DNA of 64,000 nucleotides from G963717155 sp963717155 (GTDB taxonomy: Bacteria > Actinomycetota > Thermoleophilia > Gaiellales > JALYLC01). Under the pieces are notes generated by a model. That model was not told the DNA's origin, searched no databases, and was given only the letters and a program-made list of their open reading frames with translations. A program made the position numbers and the translations under genes. Positions 7,192 through 15,608 of the stretch are shown in pieces. The stretch spans positions 992,001 to 1,056,000 of the forward strand of contig OY970326.1 of assembly GCA_963717155.1 (NCBI GenBank), in the 5' to 3' direction. Numbering within the stretch: position 1 is the first letter of the stretch; each line of letters starts with the position of its first letter.

Positions 7192-8688
7192 GTGCTCGCA
7201 ACCGCTCACGCCCAGGCCCTTCTGGGGCTCGACGGCGTTCCCGTCGAGGTCGAGGCCCACGTCGCGCGCGGGGTGCCGAGCTTCCAGATCGTCGGGCTTC
7301 CCGACCGCGCCGTGATGGAGGCGCGCGAGCGGGTGCGCTCGGGGATCGTCGCGGCGGAGCTCGAGTTCCCGCTGCGGCGCGTGACCGTGAGCCTCGCACC
7401 GGGCGCGCTGCGCAAGCTCGGCGCCCGTTTCGACCTGGCGATCGCGATCGCGCTCCTCGCCGCCACCGGCCAGGTGCCGAGCGAGCGGGTGGCGCGGATC
7501 CTCTGTCTCGGCGAGCTCGCTCTCGATGCCCGCGTGCGGCCCGTGCCCGGTGCGCTGCTCGCCGCCGAGACGGCGCGCACGTGCGGGCTCGAGTCGATCC
7601 TCTGCGCTCGTGCGTCGGCGGGAGAGGCCGCGCTGCTCGAGGGCGTCTCGGCGATCGGGGTCGAGCACCTCGCCGAGGCGGCGGCGTGGCTGCGCGGCGA
7701 GCGGTCGATCGAGCCTGCCAGTCCTCCCACTGCCCCCCGCGCCGAACGCGACGTGGGAGGCGACCTCGCCGACGTACGGGGGCAGCCCCTCGGACGTCGC
7801 GCGTTGGAGCTCGCCGCGGCGGGTGGTCATGCGCTACTGCTCGTCGGACCGCCCGGTGCGGGCAAGACGATGCTCGCTCGGCGCCTGCCGGGGGTGCTGC
7901 CCGACCTCGTCGACGGCGAGGCGCTCGAGGTCACTCGCATCCACTCGGCGGTCGGCGGGGTCGAGCCCGGGGCCGGGCTCGTCCGACGCCCGCCGTTCCG
8001 CGCACCGCACCACGGGGCGTCGTCCGCGGCACTCGTGGGTGGCGGCCCTGGCCCCTCGCCGGGCGAGCTCACGCGTGCCCATCGCGGCGTGCTCTTCCTC
8101 GACGAGCTCGGCGAGTTCTCGCGCGTGGCGCTGGAGGCGCTCCGCCAGCCGCTCGAGGATGGCGAACTGGTCGTCGTGCGGGCCTCGGGACGTGCGCGCT
8201 TCCCCGCAGCCGCGCAACTCGTCGCGGCGATGAATCCCTGTCCGTGCGGCGGAGCACGGGAGTGCACCTGCTCGCGCGAGCAGCTCGATCGCTACCGCGC
8301 ACGGCTGTCGGGCCCGCTGCTCGACCGGATCGACCTCGTCGTGAGAGTCGCAGCGCCCGATCCGTCGGACATGCGCCGAGACCGACCCGAGCAGTCCGCC
8401 GCAGTCCGGGCCCGTGTGGTCGTCGCACGCTCGGTCCAGCTGCGTCGCGGCCAGTCGGGCCCGAACTCCCGCCAGCCCCTCGCCGCGCTCGAGGCTGCCG
8501 GCATCGCACCCGCCGCGAGCGATCTGCTCGAGCGCGCGGCAGCACGGCTCGGTCTGAGCGGTCGCGCGCAGGTTCGGGCGGTGCGCGTCGCACGGACCGT
8601 TGCCGATCTCGCCGAGCGAGAGCAGGTTGCCCACGACGACCTGGCCGAGGCGCTCGCGTTCCACCCACGCGGCGGCGTGCTCGGGTGA
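7192..8688 (+). CDS. comM: YifB/ComM family Mg-chelatase-like AAA ATPase
   Basis: ComM is a hexameric helicase that promotes branch migration during natural transformation. The 498-residue protein has the N-terminal ribosomal S5/ChlI-like domain (SFQIVGLPDRAVMEARERVR), Walker A GPPGAGKTMLARR near residue 219, Walker B LFLDELGEF near 301, and the ComM-type Cys cluster CPCGGARECTC near 350. The C-terminal Mg-chelatase helix bundle is also present. Start GTG at 7192 is preceded by a weak purine tract. The stop overlaps dprA (GTGA), and the pairing with dprA supports a DNA-processing role. Confidence 0.93.
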   Translation: MLATAHAQALLGLDGVPVEVEAHVARGVPSFQIVGLPDRAVMEARERVRSGIVAAELEFPLRRVTVSLAPGALRKLGARFDLAIAIALLAATGQVPSERVARILCLGELALDARVRPVPGALLAAETARTCGLESILCARASAGEAALLEGVSAIGVEHLAEAAAWLRGERSIEPASPPTAPRAERDVGGDLADVRGQPLGRRALELAAAGGHALLLVGPPGAGKTMLARRLPGVLPDLVDGEALEVTRIHSAVGGVEPGAGLVRRPPFRAPHHGASSAALVGGGPGPSPGELTRAHRGVLFLDELGEFSRVALEALRQPLEDGELVVVRASGRARFPAAAQLVAAMNPCPCGGARECTCSREQLDRYRARLSGPLLDRIDLVVRVAAPDPSDMRRDRPEQSAAVRARVVVARSVQLRRGQSGPNSRQPLAALEAAGIAPAASDLLERAAARLGLSGRAQVRAVRVARTVADLAEREQVAHDDLAEALAFHPRGGVLG

Positions 8689-9584
8689 GCCCCGTCGTTG
8701 GCCGCGGCGATCCCGGCTGGCCGGCCGCACTCGACCAGCTGGGCGACGACGCGCCCGCCCTGCTTCACGTGCGTGGCGCTCGCTCGATCTCCGAGCTCTG
8801 CGAGGAGCCGGCGGTTGCCGTCGTCGGGGCGCGCCGCGGAAGTCGCTCGGGAGAGGAGTTCGCCTTCGCCCTCGCGCGCGGCCTCGCCGCCGCCGGCGTC
8901 GCGGTGATCTCCGGGCTAGCGCTCGGTATCGACGCCGCGGCGCACGCCGGCGCGCTGGCCGCGAGCGGGCGCACGGTGGGCGTGCTCGGGTGCGGCATCG
9001 ATCGCGTGTACCCGCGCCAGAACACGACCCTCGCCCTGCGGGTCGTGGCGTCCGGCGCGCTCGTCTCGGAGTGGGGTGAGGGTGTAGAGCCTGCTCCGTG
9101 GCGCTTCCCGGTCCGGAACCGGCTGATCGCGGCGCTCGCGAGCGTCACCGTCGTGGTCGAGGCGACGCGTCGCTCGGGCGCGCTGATCACCGCCGACCAC
9201 GCGCTCGCGCTGGGACGGGACGTGCTCGCGGTGCCCGGCTCGGCATGGTCGCCACTCGGCGAGGGCGTCAACGCGCTGCTCCGCGCGGGTGCGACGCCCG
9301 CGACCTCGCTCGAGGACGTGCTCGATGCACTCGGGCTCTCGGCGCCGGGAACCGTTCGAGCAAGCGCGCTGCCGGACGTCGCGCCCATGGTCCCGGGCGG
9401 CTCGGCGGGGCGGGCGTGGCGCGCGCTCCGAGCAGAGCCATCGACGCCCGACGCTCTTGCCCTCCGGCTCGGCCTGAACGGGGCCGAGCTTGCACGAGTG
9501 CTGGTGGTGCTCGAGCTGGACGGGCTGCTTGCTCGGGAGCGCGACGGCCGGCTGGTCGCGCTCTCAGGCGTCGGGACGGGCTAG
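8685..9584 (+). CDS. dprA: DNA-processing protein DprA
   Basis: DprA loads RecA on incoming single-stranded DNA. The 299-residue product has the Rossmann-like DprA core: VAVVGARRGSRSGEEFA, SGLALGIDAAAHAGAL, GCGIDRVYPRQN, then VVEATRRSGALITADHAL and DVLAVPG. A C-terminal winged-helix-like region (DALALRLGLNGAELARVLVVLELDG in outline) follows residue 235. The GTG overlaps the comM stop. The 3' end overlaps the convergent ndh gene by 21 nt. Confidence 0.94.
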   Translation: MSPVVGRGDPGWPAALDQLGDDAPALLHVRGARSISELCEEPAVAVVGARRGSRSGEEFAFALARGLAAAGVAVISGLALGIDAAAHAGALAASGRTVGVLGCGIDRVYPRQNTTLALRVVASGALVSEWGEGVEPAPWRFPVRNRLIAALASVTVVVEATRRSGALITADHALALGRDVLAVPGSAWSPLGEGVNALLRAGATPATSLEDVLDALGLSAPGTVRASALPDVAPMVPGGSAGRAWRALRAEPSTPDALALRLGLNGAELARVLVVLELDGLLARERDGRLVALSGVGTG

Positions 9585-10892
9585 CTCGTGCTCGGGCGGA
9601 GTCGCCAGGCCATCCGAGAGTGCGTCGTGGTCCGCTCGCGCGATGACGCGGATCGGCCGATCGCCCCTCAGATAGTCGATGCTCCAGCCGCTGAGGACGA
9701 CGAAGCGGTTCCGGTAGCCGACGAGGTAGTAGAGGTGCACGGTCGACCAGGCGACCCATGCCGGCATCCCGGTCAGCTGGAGGCGGCCCGTTCGCGCGAC
9801 GGCGGCGTTCCTGCCGATCGTCGCCATGATTCCCTTGTCGTGGTAGCGGAACGGCCTCGGCACGCGCGGTGCGCCCTCGCCGCCGACGTCGGCGAGGATC
9901 GTCCGCGCCACGTGCCGTCCGCCCTGCATCGCCGGTGGCGACAGCATGACGAGCTCGTCGCCGCCCCGGTCCGCGACGGAGGCGACGTCGCCGATGGCGA
10001 ACACGCGGTCGGCACCGGCGATCGCCAGATGGTCCTGCGTCTCGACCCGGCGGCTCCGCGTGTAGGGGAGCGAGCCCGAGCCGTCGGGGCTCGCCGGCCT
10101 GACCCCGGCCGCCCACACGACCGTCGCGGTCTCGATCTCCTCCCCGTCCGAGAGCAGCGCGCGCGAGCCGGTCTGCGCCTCGAGACGCACGCCGGTGCGT
10201 ACCTCGATCCCCTTGCGCTCCAGCGTGCGCCTCGCGTAGGCCCCGAGCCGCTCGGGAAAGGCGCCGAGGAGCCGGGGTGCATACTCGACGAGGACGATAC
10301 GAGCGAGTCGGGGAGCGAGCTCGGGATGGTCGTGTCCGAGCACGATCGCGAGCAGCTCGGACAACGCGCCGGCGTACTCGACGCCTGTCGCCCCACCGCC
10401 GACGACGACGAACGTGAGGAAGCGCCGCCGCTCCTCGTCGGTGTCGGCCTGGCTCGCGCGCTCGAGGCAGGCGAGCACGTGGTTTCGCAGCCGCATCGCG
10501 TTCCCGAGCGTCTTGAGTGGGAGCGCGGTCTCCGCGACAGCGTCGCTCCCGAACCAGTCGGTCTCGCTCCCGGTTGCGAGGACGAGGTAGTCGGCTGCGA
10601 TCTTGGCGCCATCGCTCGTGCGGATCGCCCTCCGGGCGAGATCGACATCCGTGACGAGCGACTGCCGCACGCGCACGTTTCCCGAGTCCCGGAACACGGT
10701 GCGGAGCGGATACGCGATGTCCGTCGGGTTGAGCAGCGCCGTCGCGACCTGGTAGAGCAACGGCGCGAAGGTGTGGTGGCTCTCCCGGTCGACGAGCAGC
10801 ACGTCGACGTCGCGGCCGTCGAGCTTTCGCGCGCACGCCAGCCCGCCGAATCCACCACCGACGATCACGACTCGGGGGCGCGCGCGTGCCAC
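9564..10892 (-). CDS. ndh: Type II NADH:quinone oxidoreductase (NDH-2)
   Basis: NDH-2 oxidises NADH and reduces menaquinone at the inner membrane face without pumping protons. The 442-residue protein has an N-terminal FAD Rossmann motif VVIVGGGFGGLACARKL, the YLVLATGSE segment, and an NAD-binding motif FVVVGGGATGVEYAGAL near residue 164. The second FAD contact AIGDVA is followed by the C-terminal membrane-association region (WSTVHLYYLVGYRNR). It starts with GTG preceded by GAGG, and is transcribed away from tRNA-Trp. It likely feeds the bc1-aa3 branch encoded at 31-37 kb. Confidence 0.92.
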   Translation of the reverse strand: MARARPRVVIVGGGFGGLACARKLDGRDVDVLLVDRESHHTFAPLLYQVATALLNPTDIAYPLRTVFRDSGNVRVRQSLVTDVDLARRAIRTSDGAKIAADYLVLATGSETDWFGSDAVAETALPLKTLGNAMRLRNHVLACLERASQADTDEERRRFLTFVVVGGGATGVEYAGALSELLAIVLGHDHPELAPRLARIVLVEYAPRLLGAFPERLGAYARRTLERKGIEVRTGVRLEAQTGSRALLSDGEEIETATVVWAAGVRPASPDGSGSLPYTRSRRVETQDHLAIAGADRVFAIGDVASVADRGGDELVMLSPPAMQGGRHVARTILADVGGEGAPRVPRPFRYHDKGIMATIGRNAAVARTGRLQLTGMPAWVAWSTVHLYYLVGYRNRFVVLSGWSIDYLRGDRPIRVIARADHDALSDGLATPPEHELARPDA

Positions 10893-10942
10893 GGGGGAAT
10901 CCTCGCACGTAGCACCCGCACCGGAATCAGCTTCGGCCTCGC

Positions 10943-10948
10943 TACCAT
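10943..10948 (+). promoter_or_regulatory. Candidate -10 element for tRNA-Trp
   Basis: TACCAT stands 24 nt before the first tRNA base in the gap between the divergent ndh gene and the tRNA. Spacing allows a short 5' leader, but no good -35 hexamer is seen. Confidence 0.35.
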
Positions 10949-10972
10949 GAGTCGGCTACAGGAGCAGCGCCG

Positions 10973-11045
10973 AGGGGCGTAGCTCAGTTGGTAGAGCATC
11001 GGTCTCCAAAACCGAGGGTCGCAGGTTCGAGTCCTGTCGCCCCTG
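10973..11045 (+). tRNA. trnW: tRNA-Trp (CCA anticodon)
   Basis: A full cloverleaf can be drawn. Acceptor stem AGGGGCG pairs with CGCCCCT. The D arm is GCTC-AGTTGGTA-GAGC and the anticodon stem TCGGT/ACCGA encloses loop CTCCAAA with anticodon CCA. The T arm is GCAGG-TTCGAGT-CCTGT and the discriminator base is G. The 3' CCA is not encoded. The segment just downstream shows signs of an old integration event. Confidence 0.96.
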
Positions 11046-11050
11046 TAGCC

Positions 11051-11075
11051 CTTTCCAGGCGAAAAGCCTGGAAAG
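11051..11075. terminator. Hairpin directly after tRNA-Trp
   Basis: CTTTCCAGGC and GCCTGGAAAG form a perfect 10-bp stem around a GAAAA loop, starting 5 nt after the tRNA. There is no T run, so it may be a factor-dependent terminator or RNA-end protector for the tRNA transcript rather than a classical intrinsic terminator. Confidence 0.6.
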
Positions 11076-11084
11076 GAGCCGTAT

Positions 11085-11129
11085 CCCGGACGTTCGCGGA
11101 AGCGCTGTAGAAGTCCACGAACGTCCGGG
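11085..11129. repeat. 12-bp inverted repeat next to the tRNA
   Basis: CCCGGACGTTCG at 11085-11096 and CGAACGTCCGGG at 11118-11129 are perfect inverted copies around a 21-nt spacer. Placed between a tRNA and a decayed integrase end, they could be recombinase arm sites or a second hairpin. The sequence alone does not decide this. Confidence 0.55.
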
Positions 11130-11134
11130 AACGG

Positions 11135-11290
11135 TTATCCGAGCTTGTCGGCGAGTCGTTCGCGCTCGGCTTCCGGGTAGCCGTGTCTGTCCATCGTCTC
11201 GTTGCGCCTCGCGTGCCGGCGGTGTATATGTGCCGCGACTCGGCCCGCCAGCGTCTGCCGGGCTTGCCCTGGTCCGGCGATGTACGGGAG
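11135..11290 (-). pseudogene. Decayed C-terminus of a tyrosine recombinase (tentative)
   Basis: Reading the minus strand towards the tRNA gives about 50 residues containing ENLPYIAGPGQARQTLAG, HIHRRHARRNETMDRHG and a terminal ERLADKLG. This resembles the end of phage-type integrases (YIAxxxGHxxxxxTLxxYxH), but the catalytic GH and Tyr are not preserved and everything upstream has been replaced by the secreted-protein gene on the other strand. Orientation and place, facing the 3' end of a tRNA, fit an integration relic. The assignment is uncertain. Confidence 0.4.
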
Positions 11291-11298
11291 GTTCTCGG

Positions 11299-11748
11299 AT
11301 GCAATTCGCCCAACGCCAAGCGCTCCTCGTCGTCGCGCTCGTGGCGCTCGCCTGCTCGTCGCCAGCTGCAGCGGGCGCCGCCTCTCAGACGACCTCGAGG
11401 GAGGCGAACCTCTGTGGCGCGGCGAAGAGCTTCGCACTCTCGCTCCAGACGGCCCCTACGACGCGGAGCCTGGCAGCGGAGCAGAGCCAACTCAAGACGA
11501 ACCTCAACAACCTCGCTGCAGCCAAGGGATCACTCGTCACAGCGGCCCCGGCCCCGCTCAAGGGGTATCTCGGACACGTGATCGGGCTCTACACGCATCT
11601 GAGGGCCGACCTCGTGAAGGCGCACTGGAGCCTTGCCGCGCTCGAGGGGAGTCCGAAGACGGTGGGCGCGCTCCTTGCGGAGGCAGACAAGGACAAGTCG
11701 TCATTCACCCACCTCAAGCGGTACTTCAGCAAGACCTGCCACTACTGA
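11299..11748 (+). CDS. Secreted helical protein of unknown function
   Basis: The 149-residue product has a clear Sec signal peptide (basic MQFAQRQ, hydrophobic LLVVALVALACSS, cleavage near AAAGAA at about residue 26). The rest is a mostly helical domain rich in Ala, Leu and Lys with two Cys (near residues 39 and 147). GGGAGG lies 8 nt before the ATG. I recognise no family. Neighbouring genes suggest it was brought in with, or tolerated by, the tRNA-Trp island. Confidence 0.75.
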   Translation: MQFAQRQALLVVALVALACSSPAAAGAASQTTSREANLCGAAKSFALSLQTAPTTRSLAAEQSQLKTNLNNLAAAKGSLVTAAPAPLKGYLGHVIGLYTHLRADLVKAHWSLAALEGSPKTVGALLAEADKDKSSFTHLKRYFSKTCHY

Positions 11749-11810
11749 GCGTCAAAGGCTCAGGCGGTGTCGTCGCGGGTAGGCACGTCGCATGTCGCGC
11801 ACTTGCATGT

Positions 11811-12287
11811 TTGCTGGTGCTCGTTGCCGTGGCCGCGCTCGCCGGGTGTGGTGGCAGCTCGTCGAAGTATGTGCCGACGACCGTGGTTGAGGGGCGTGTG
11901 GTGCCGTCCTGGTATCCCGAGATCGAGAGCGATGCGCAGACGGCTTCGGAGGCCATGACGGCGCTCGCGGCCTGCCAAACTTCCACAGAGAACCAACGGG
12001 ACCTGTCTCGGTGCCTGTTCTTAAAGGCCTCGCTGCTCGATGTGTTCTGGGGCCTCACTTCGGAACTCGCCGGGGATGCGGCGAAGCACGGACCGTGCGT
12101 GCGAGAACTCGGCGCGCTCCAGCCGGCCGCCCATACGGCGGCACTCGCGGCCGAGAAGGTCAAGCCAGCGACCATCGCCACGACGGTCTCGGTTCTTTCC
12201 CACCTACAACGCATGATCGAGTTGTCGGGCACGACGGAGCGCGTTTCCTACCTGGCTGTGGCCCGTTGCGTCGACCAGATTCGCTGA
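11811..12287 (+). CDS. Putative lipoprotein of unknown function, start uncertain
   Basis: The frame contains a lipobox LAGC with the Cys codon at 11847-11849, after a hydrophobic stretch (LLVLVAVAALAGC). A mature domain of about 145 residues with four further Cys follows. No ATG or GTG stands at a sensible distance: TTG at 11811 and GTG at 11817 leave no basic n-region. The better-looking upstream residues (GRHVACRALAC) have no start codon, so the 5' end may be damaged. Length and helical character resemble the secreted protein just upstream, possibly a related pair. Confidence 0.55.
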   Translation: MLVLVAVAALAGCGGSSSKYVPTTVVEGRVVPSWYPEIESDAQTASEAMTALAACQTSTENQRDLSRCLFLKASLLDVFWGLTSELAGDAAKHGPCVRELGALQPAAHTAALAAEKVKPATIATTVSVLSHLQRMIELSGTTERVSYLAVARCVDQIR

Positions 12288-12332
12288 CCTCACACCGCAG
12301 CGCGTGTCTAGCGGTCGATGCCGCGAAGCAAA

Positions 12333-12354
12333 CCGTCCGGCCGTACCCGGACGG
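12333..12354. terminator. Intergenic hairpin between convergent genes
   Basis: CCGTCCGG and CCGGACGG form a perfect 8-bp stem with a 6-nt loop. It lies in the 145-bp gap between the lipoprotein gene (plus strand) and the end of murQ-nagA (minus strand), a position where a bidirectional terminator is expected. No T run. Confidence 0.5.
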
Positions 12355-12432
12355 ACACGGCGCGTCGCGCTGACGCCGGCTGATGGCGAAGGTCAGGACG
12401 GCAACTGCGATGACTGCATCGGCGCCCGCGGC

Positions 12433-14502
12433 CTACTGTCCGCGCTCGATCTCGATTCCCGACGCGAACACGCGCTGCAGCCGGAGCTCATCGTCGACGA
12501 CCAGGACGTCCGCACGGCCGCCGCGCTCGAGGACGCCGAACTCGGAGGCTCCGACCAGGCTGGCGGGGCGAGCTGTGACCGCCGTGATCGCGTGACCCCG
12601 GTCGATGCCGAGCTCGGCGAGCCGAGCGAGACCGTCGCGGAGCCGTGCGGCACTGCCCGCGAGCGTGCGATCCGCGCGGCGCGCGATCCCGTCTCGCACC
12701 TCGATCGCGACCGACCCGACCCGGTAGTCGCCATCGCCGAGACCGGCCGCGGCGATGGCGTCGCTGACGAGGCTGCAGCGCCCGGGCGCCGCGGCGAACG
12801 CCAGCCGGATCAGCTCGTCCGACACGTGTGCCCCGTCGGCGATCAGCTGGATGCCGACGCCATCGGTCGCGAGCGCGGTACCGGCGAGGCCAGGAGCGCG
12901 CCCGCCGATCGGCGCCATCGCGTTGAACAGGTGCGTGATCGCGCTCGCGCCCGCGGCGAAGGCGCGAGCGGCCTCATCCGAGGTCGCGTTGCTGTGTCCG
13001 AGCGACACCACGATGCCGCGGCCGACGCACATCTCGATCAGCTCCAGCGCGCCGGGCAGCTCGGGTGCGAGCGTGACCATGCGAACCGGGCCGGCCGCGA
13101 GCAGGAGGTCGAGCAGCGGCACGGACGGCAAGCGCAGGTACTCCGCGGGATGTGCGCCGGCGCGCTCCGGCGAGAGGAACGGCCCTTCGAGATGGACGCC
13201 GATGATCGACGCGCCGCGCGCGGGAAGTTCCCCGAGCGCCGCAACCCGTCGGAGCGCCGCCAGCATGAGATCGACGTCGCTCGTGATGAGCGTCGGCAGG
13301 TAGGCGAACACCCCGTCGCGCAGGAGCGCTTCACCCAGCTCCACGAACGCCTCTGGTTCTGCAGCGAGGAGGTCGACTCCGGCATAGCCGTTCACCTGGA
13401 GGTCGACAAGGCCCGGGATCGCAGTGCCGGCGCCGCGTCCGGAGAGCCCGACCGCGGTCACGCGGTTGCCGGTTACCGCGACGTCCCCGCGGACGAGCAC
13501 CCCTTCGACGAACGCGGCAGCCACCCCGAGACGCTTGCTCTCGCGGGCGACGGCCGGGACTTCGAGGCTTCTCGAGGACGTCGACTCGAGCTCTTCGAGC
13601 GCCGGGCGCAGCCGCCCGCGGTTGCGCTGGAGCGTCTCCGCGGCCGTCTCGGGATCGATCCCGCCGACGAGGACGACGGCCGCGATCTTCGGCTTCCACT
13701 CGGACCGTTCGAGCGCCTCGCGCGCCCGCTCGAGGGGGACTCCTGCGATCTCCGCGACGATACGAGTCGCGCGGTCGCGCAGCTTCGCGTTCGTGGCGCG
13801 CAGATCGACCATCATTCCGCCGTAGGTCTTGCCGAGCTGAACCATCGCTGCCGTCGAGATGATGTTGAGCACGACCTTCTGCGCGGTGCCCGCGTTCAGC
13901 CGGGTCGAGCCGGCGATGATCTCGGGACCGACAAGCACGTCGATCGCGACCTGCGAGAGCTCGCGGAGCGGCGAGCGCGAGTTGCAGGCGAGCCCGACCG
14001 TCAGCGCACCCGCCTCGTTGGCAGCGGAGATCGCCCCCAGCACGTAGGGCGTTCGTCCGCTCGCGGCGATGCCGACGACGACATCGGCCGCGCCGACGCC
14101 CAGAGCGGTCATGGCTGCGGCGCCACCGTCGCGATCGTCCTCGGCGTTCTCGACGGGCACCTCGAACGCGCCGGCGCCACCCGCGAGCACCCCCACGACC
14201 TGGCCGGGAGGAACGTTGAATGTCGGGCCGGCCTCGGCCGCGTCGAGCATGCCGAGTCGTCCGGCCGTACCGGCGCCGACGTAGATCAGTCGCCCACCGC
14301 GCTCGAGGCGGTCGACGACGCCGTCGACCGCCTGCACGATCGCGCCCGCCGCTGCCTCCACGGCGTCGGGCACTCGATGCACGTCCGCACACATGAGCGA
14401 GACGAGCTGCTCGACCGACAGGCGGTCGAGGTCCTCGAGCTCGTGGCGGATCTGCTCGGTTCCCAGGCGTCGCAGATCGGCGCTGTCGCGCGCGCCGTTC
14501 AC
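12433..14502 (-). CDS. Bifunctional MurQ-NagA fusion: MurNAc-6-P etherase and GlcNAc-6-P deacetylase
   Basis: The single 689-residue frame joins two recycling enzymes. Residues 1-305 are MurQ, which cleaves D-lactate from MurNAc-6-P: SIS-type motif VGAGTAGRLGMLDAAE at 75-90 with the acid Glu90, and RLNAGTAQKVVLNIIST near 201. Residues about 326-689 are NagA: DLQVNGYAGVD near 367, VHLEGPF with metal ligand Glu439, LGHSNA with His503, ITHLFNAM with His524 and VSDAI with Asp581. All catalytic residues I can place are present, and a short linker follows residue 305. The product of the first half (GlcNAc-6-P) is the substrate of the second. Its GTG overlaps the upstream amidase stop (GTGA). Confidence 0.93.
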   Translation of the reverse strand: MNGARDSADLRRLGTEQIRHELEDLDRLSVEQLVSLMCADVHRVPDAVEAAAGAIVQAVDGVVDRLERGGRLIYVGAGTAGRLGMLDAAEAGPTFNVPPGQVVGVLAGGAGAFEVPVENAEDDRDGGAAAMTALGVGAADVVVGIAASGRTPYVLGAISAANEAGALTVGLACNSRSPLRELSQVAIDVLVGPEIIAGSTRLNAGTAQKVVLNIISTAAMVQLGKTYGGMMVDLRATNAKLRDRATRIVAEIAGVPLERAREALERSEWKPKIAAVVLVGGIDPETAAETLQRNRGRLRPALEELESTSSRSLEVPAVARESKRLGVAAAFVEGVLVRGDVAVTGNRVTAVGLSGRGAGTAIPGLVDLQVNGYAGVDLLAAEPEAFVELGEALLRDGVFAYLPTLITSDVDLMLAALRRVAALGELPARGASIIGVHLEGPFLSPERAGAHPAEYLRLPSVPLLDLLLAAGPVRMVTLAPELPGALELIEMCVGRGIVVSLGHSNATSDEAARAFAAGASAITHLFNAMAPIGGRAPGLAGTALATDGVGIQLIADGAHVSDELIRLAFAAAPGRCSLVSDAIAAAGLGDGDYRVGSVAIEVRDGIARRADRTLAGSAARLRDGLARLAELGIDRGHAITAVTARPASLVGASEFGVLERGGRADVLVVDDELRLQRVFASGIEIERGQ

Positions 14503-15608
14503 AGGACCGCGTCCGCGATCAGCTGGTGGACGACCCGGCGGAGCTCGGCCTGCTCGTCCAGGCGACGCACCGGATGGACGCCGCCCATCAGCAACACCAC
14601 CGCGATGCCGACGTCGGGTGCGACCAGCAGCGAGGTTCCGGTGAACCCGGTGTGCCAGTAGGTCGAAGCGGGCCACGCTCCCCACTCGCTCGCATCGAGC
14701 CGCCACCCGAGGGCGCGGACGTCCGGCGGCGCGCCCGCCTGCCAGCGTGTCATCTCGGCAAGCGACTCCGGGCCGAGCACGGGATGGCGGTCGGGCACGA
14801 GCAGCGCGCTCGTGAAGCGCCCCAGGTCATCCGCGGGCGCGAACAGGCCCGCATGTCCCGCGACGCCCCCGAGCGCCCACGCGTTCCCGTCGTGCACGTC
14901 GCCCCACACGAGGCCCGGCGCGAGGCGCTGGTCGCCGTCGAGCTCGGTCGCCGCGATCTGTCGTAGCCCACGCCGCGGTGGGCGGAAACGTGTGCGCCGC
15001 ATGCCGAGCGGCGTCGCGACGATCTCGTGAAAGAGCCGTGCGAGCGGTGTCCCGGCGCAGCGCACGAGCGCCCAACCGAGCAGTATGTAGTTGAGATCGC
15101 TGTAACTCACCGATCCGGGCACGACCTCGTCGGCGCCGGCCTCGGCGTAGACGCCGCGGCGGATCACCGCGACGCCGCGCCCCAGCCGGTAGAACTCCCG
15201 ATGCGGTACGAGCCCGGAGGTATGGGTGAGCAGCTGTCGCAAAGTCGTGTCGTCACGCGGATAGCCGGGCAGCCAACGCACCGCCGGGTCGTCGAGCGTC
15301 CACAGCCCGCGCTCGGCCAGCGCGAGCGCAAGCGTCACCGTCGAGACGACCTTCGTCAGGGAAGCGAGGTCGTAGACCGTGCCGCGACTCGTCGGGATCC
15401 GCTCTCCGACCAGTAGTGACCAACCACCGATCGCGCGCAGGAGCACCCCCTCCGCGTCGACGACGAGCAGCGACGCGCCTGCCGGGACGCCCGACTCGCA
15501 CGCCTGGCCGAGCGCCTCGACGATCGCCGCCCGCGCGTCGACGAGCCCGCCCGGCGCACGCGTGCTGAGCTCGCTCTCGACCGAGCCCGCGGCCGGCCCG
15601 GGGGTCAC
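14499..15608 (-). CDS. Beta-lactamase-family serine hydrolase, AmiE-like muramyl amidase candidate
   Basis: The 369-residue protein has the penicillin-recognising fold motifs: SxxK as SLTK at residues 83-86, YSDLN near 169-173, and HTGFTGTS in place of KTG near 320. It lacks a signal peptide, so it should act in the cytosol. In Bacillus subtilis, AmiE (YbbE) of this superfamily cleaves peptide stems from MurNAc and is encoded beside murQ; the same neighbourhood here supports that role, but a generic esterase cannot be excluded. It is coupled by GTGA overlaps to genes on both sides. Confidence 0.8.
   Translation of the reverse strand: MTPGPAAGSVESELSTRAPGGLVDARAAIVEALGQACESGVPAGASLLVVDAEGVLLRAIGGWSLLVGERIPTSRGTVYDLASLTKVVSTVTLALALAERGLWTLDDPAVRWLPGYPRDDTTLRQLLTHTSGLVPHREFYRLGRGVAVIRRGVYAEAGADEVVPGSVSYSDLNYILLGWALVRCAGTPLARLFHEIVATPLGMRRTRFRPPRRGLRQIAATELDGDQRLAPGLVWGDVHDGNAWALGGVAGHAGLFAPADDLGRFTSALLVPDRHPVLGPESLAEMTRWQAGAPPDVRALGWRLDASEWGAWPASTYWHTGFTGTSLLVAPDVGIAVVLLMGGVHPVRRLDEQAELRRVVHQLIADAVL

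Noticed and set aside
10984..11490. Minus-strand frame reading through tRNA-Trp, with a GLEPAT-type end
   Set aside because: This peptide is the known artefact of translating the antisense of a tRNA gene.
12304..14661. Nearly 800-codon open frame on the plus strand opposite murQ-nagA
   Set aside because: It is the Arg/Asp/Glu-rich shadow expected opposite a high-GC gene; the minus-strand frame has all catalytic motifs of two known enzymes.
14499..15608. True beta-lactamase (resistance gene)
   Set aside because: No signal peptide, HTG in place of KTG, and location inside a murQ operon point to a cytosolic muramyl amidase or esterase instead.
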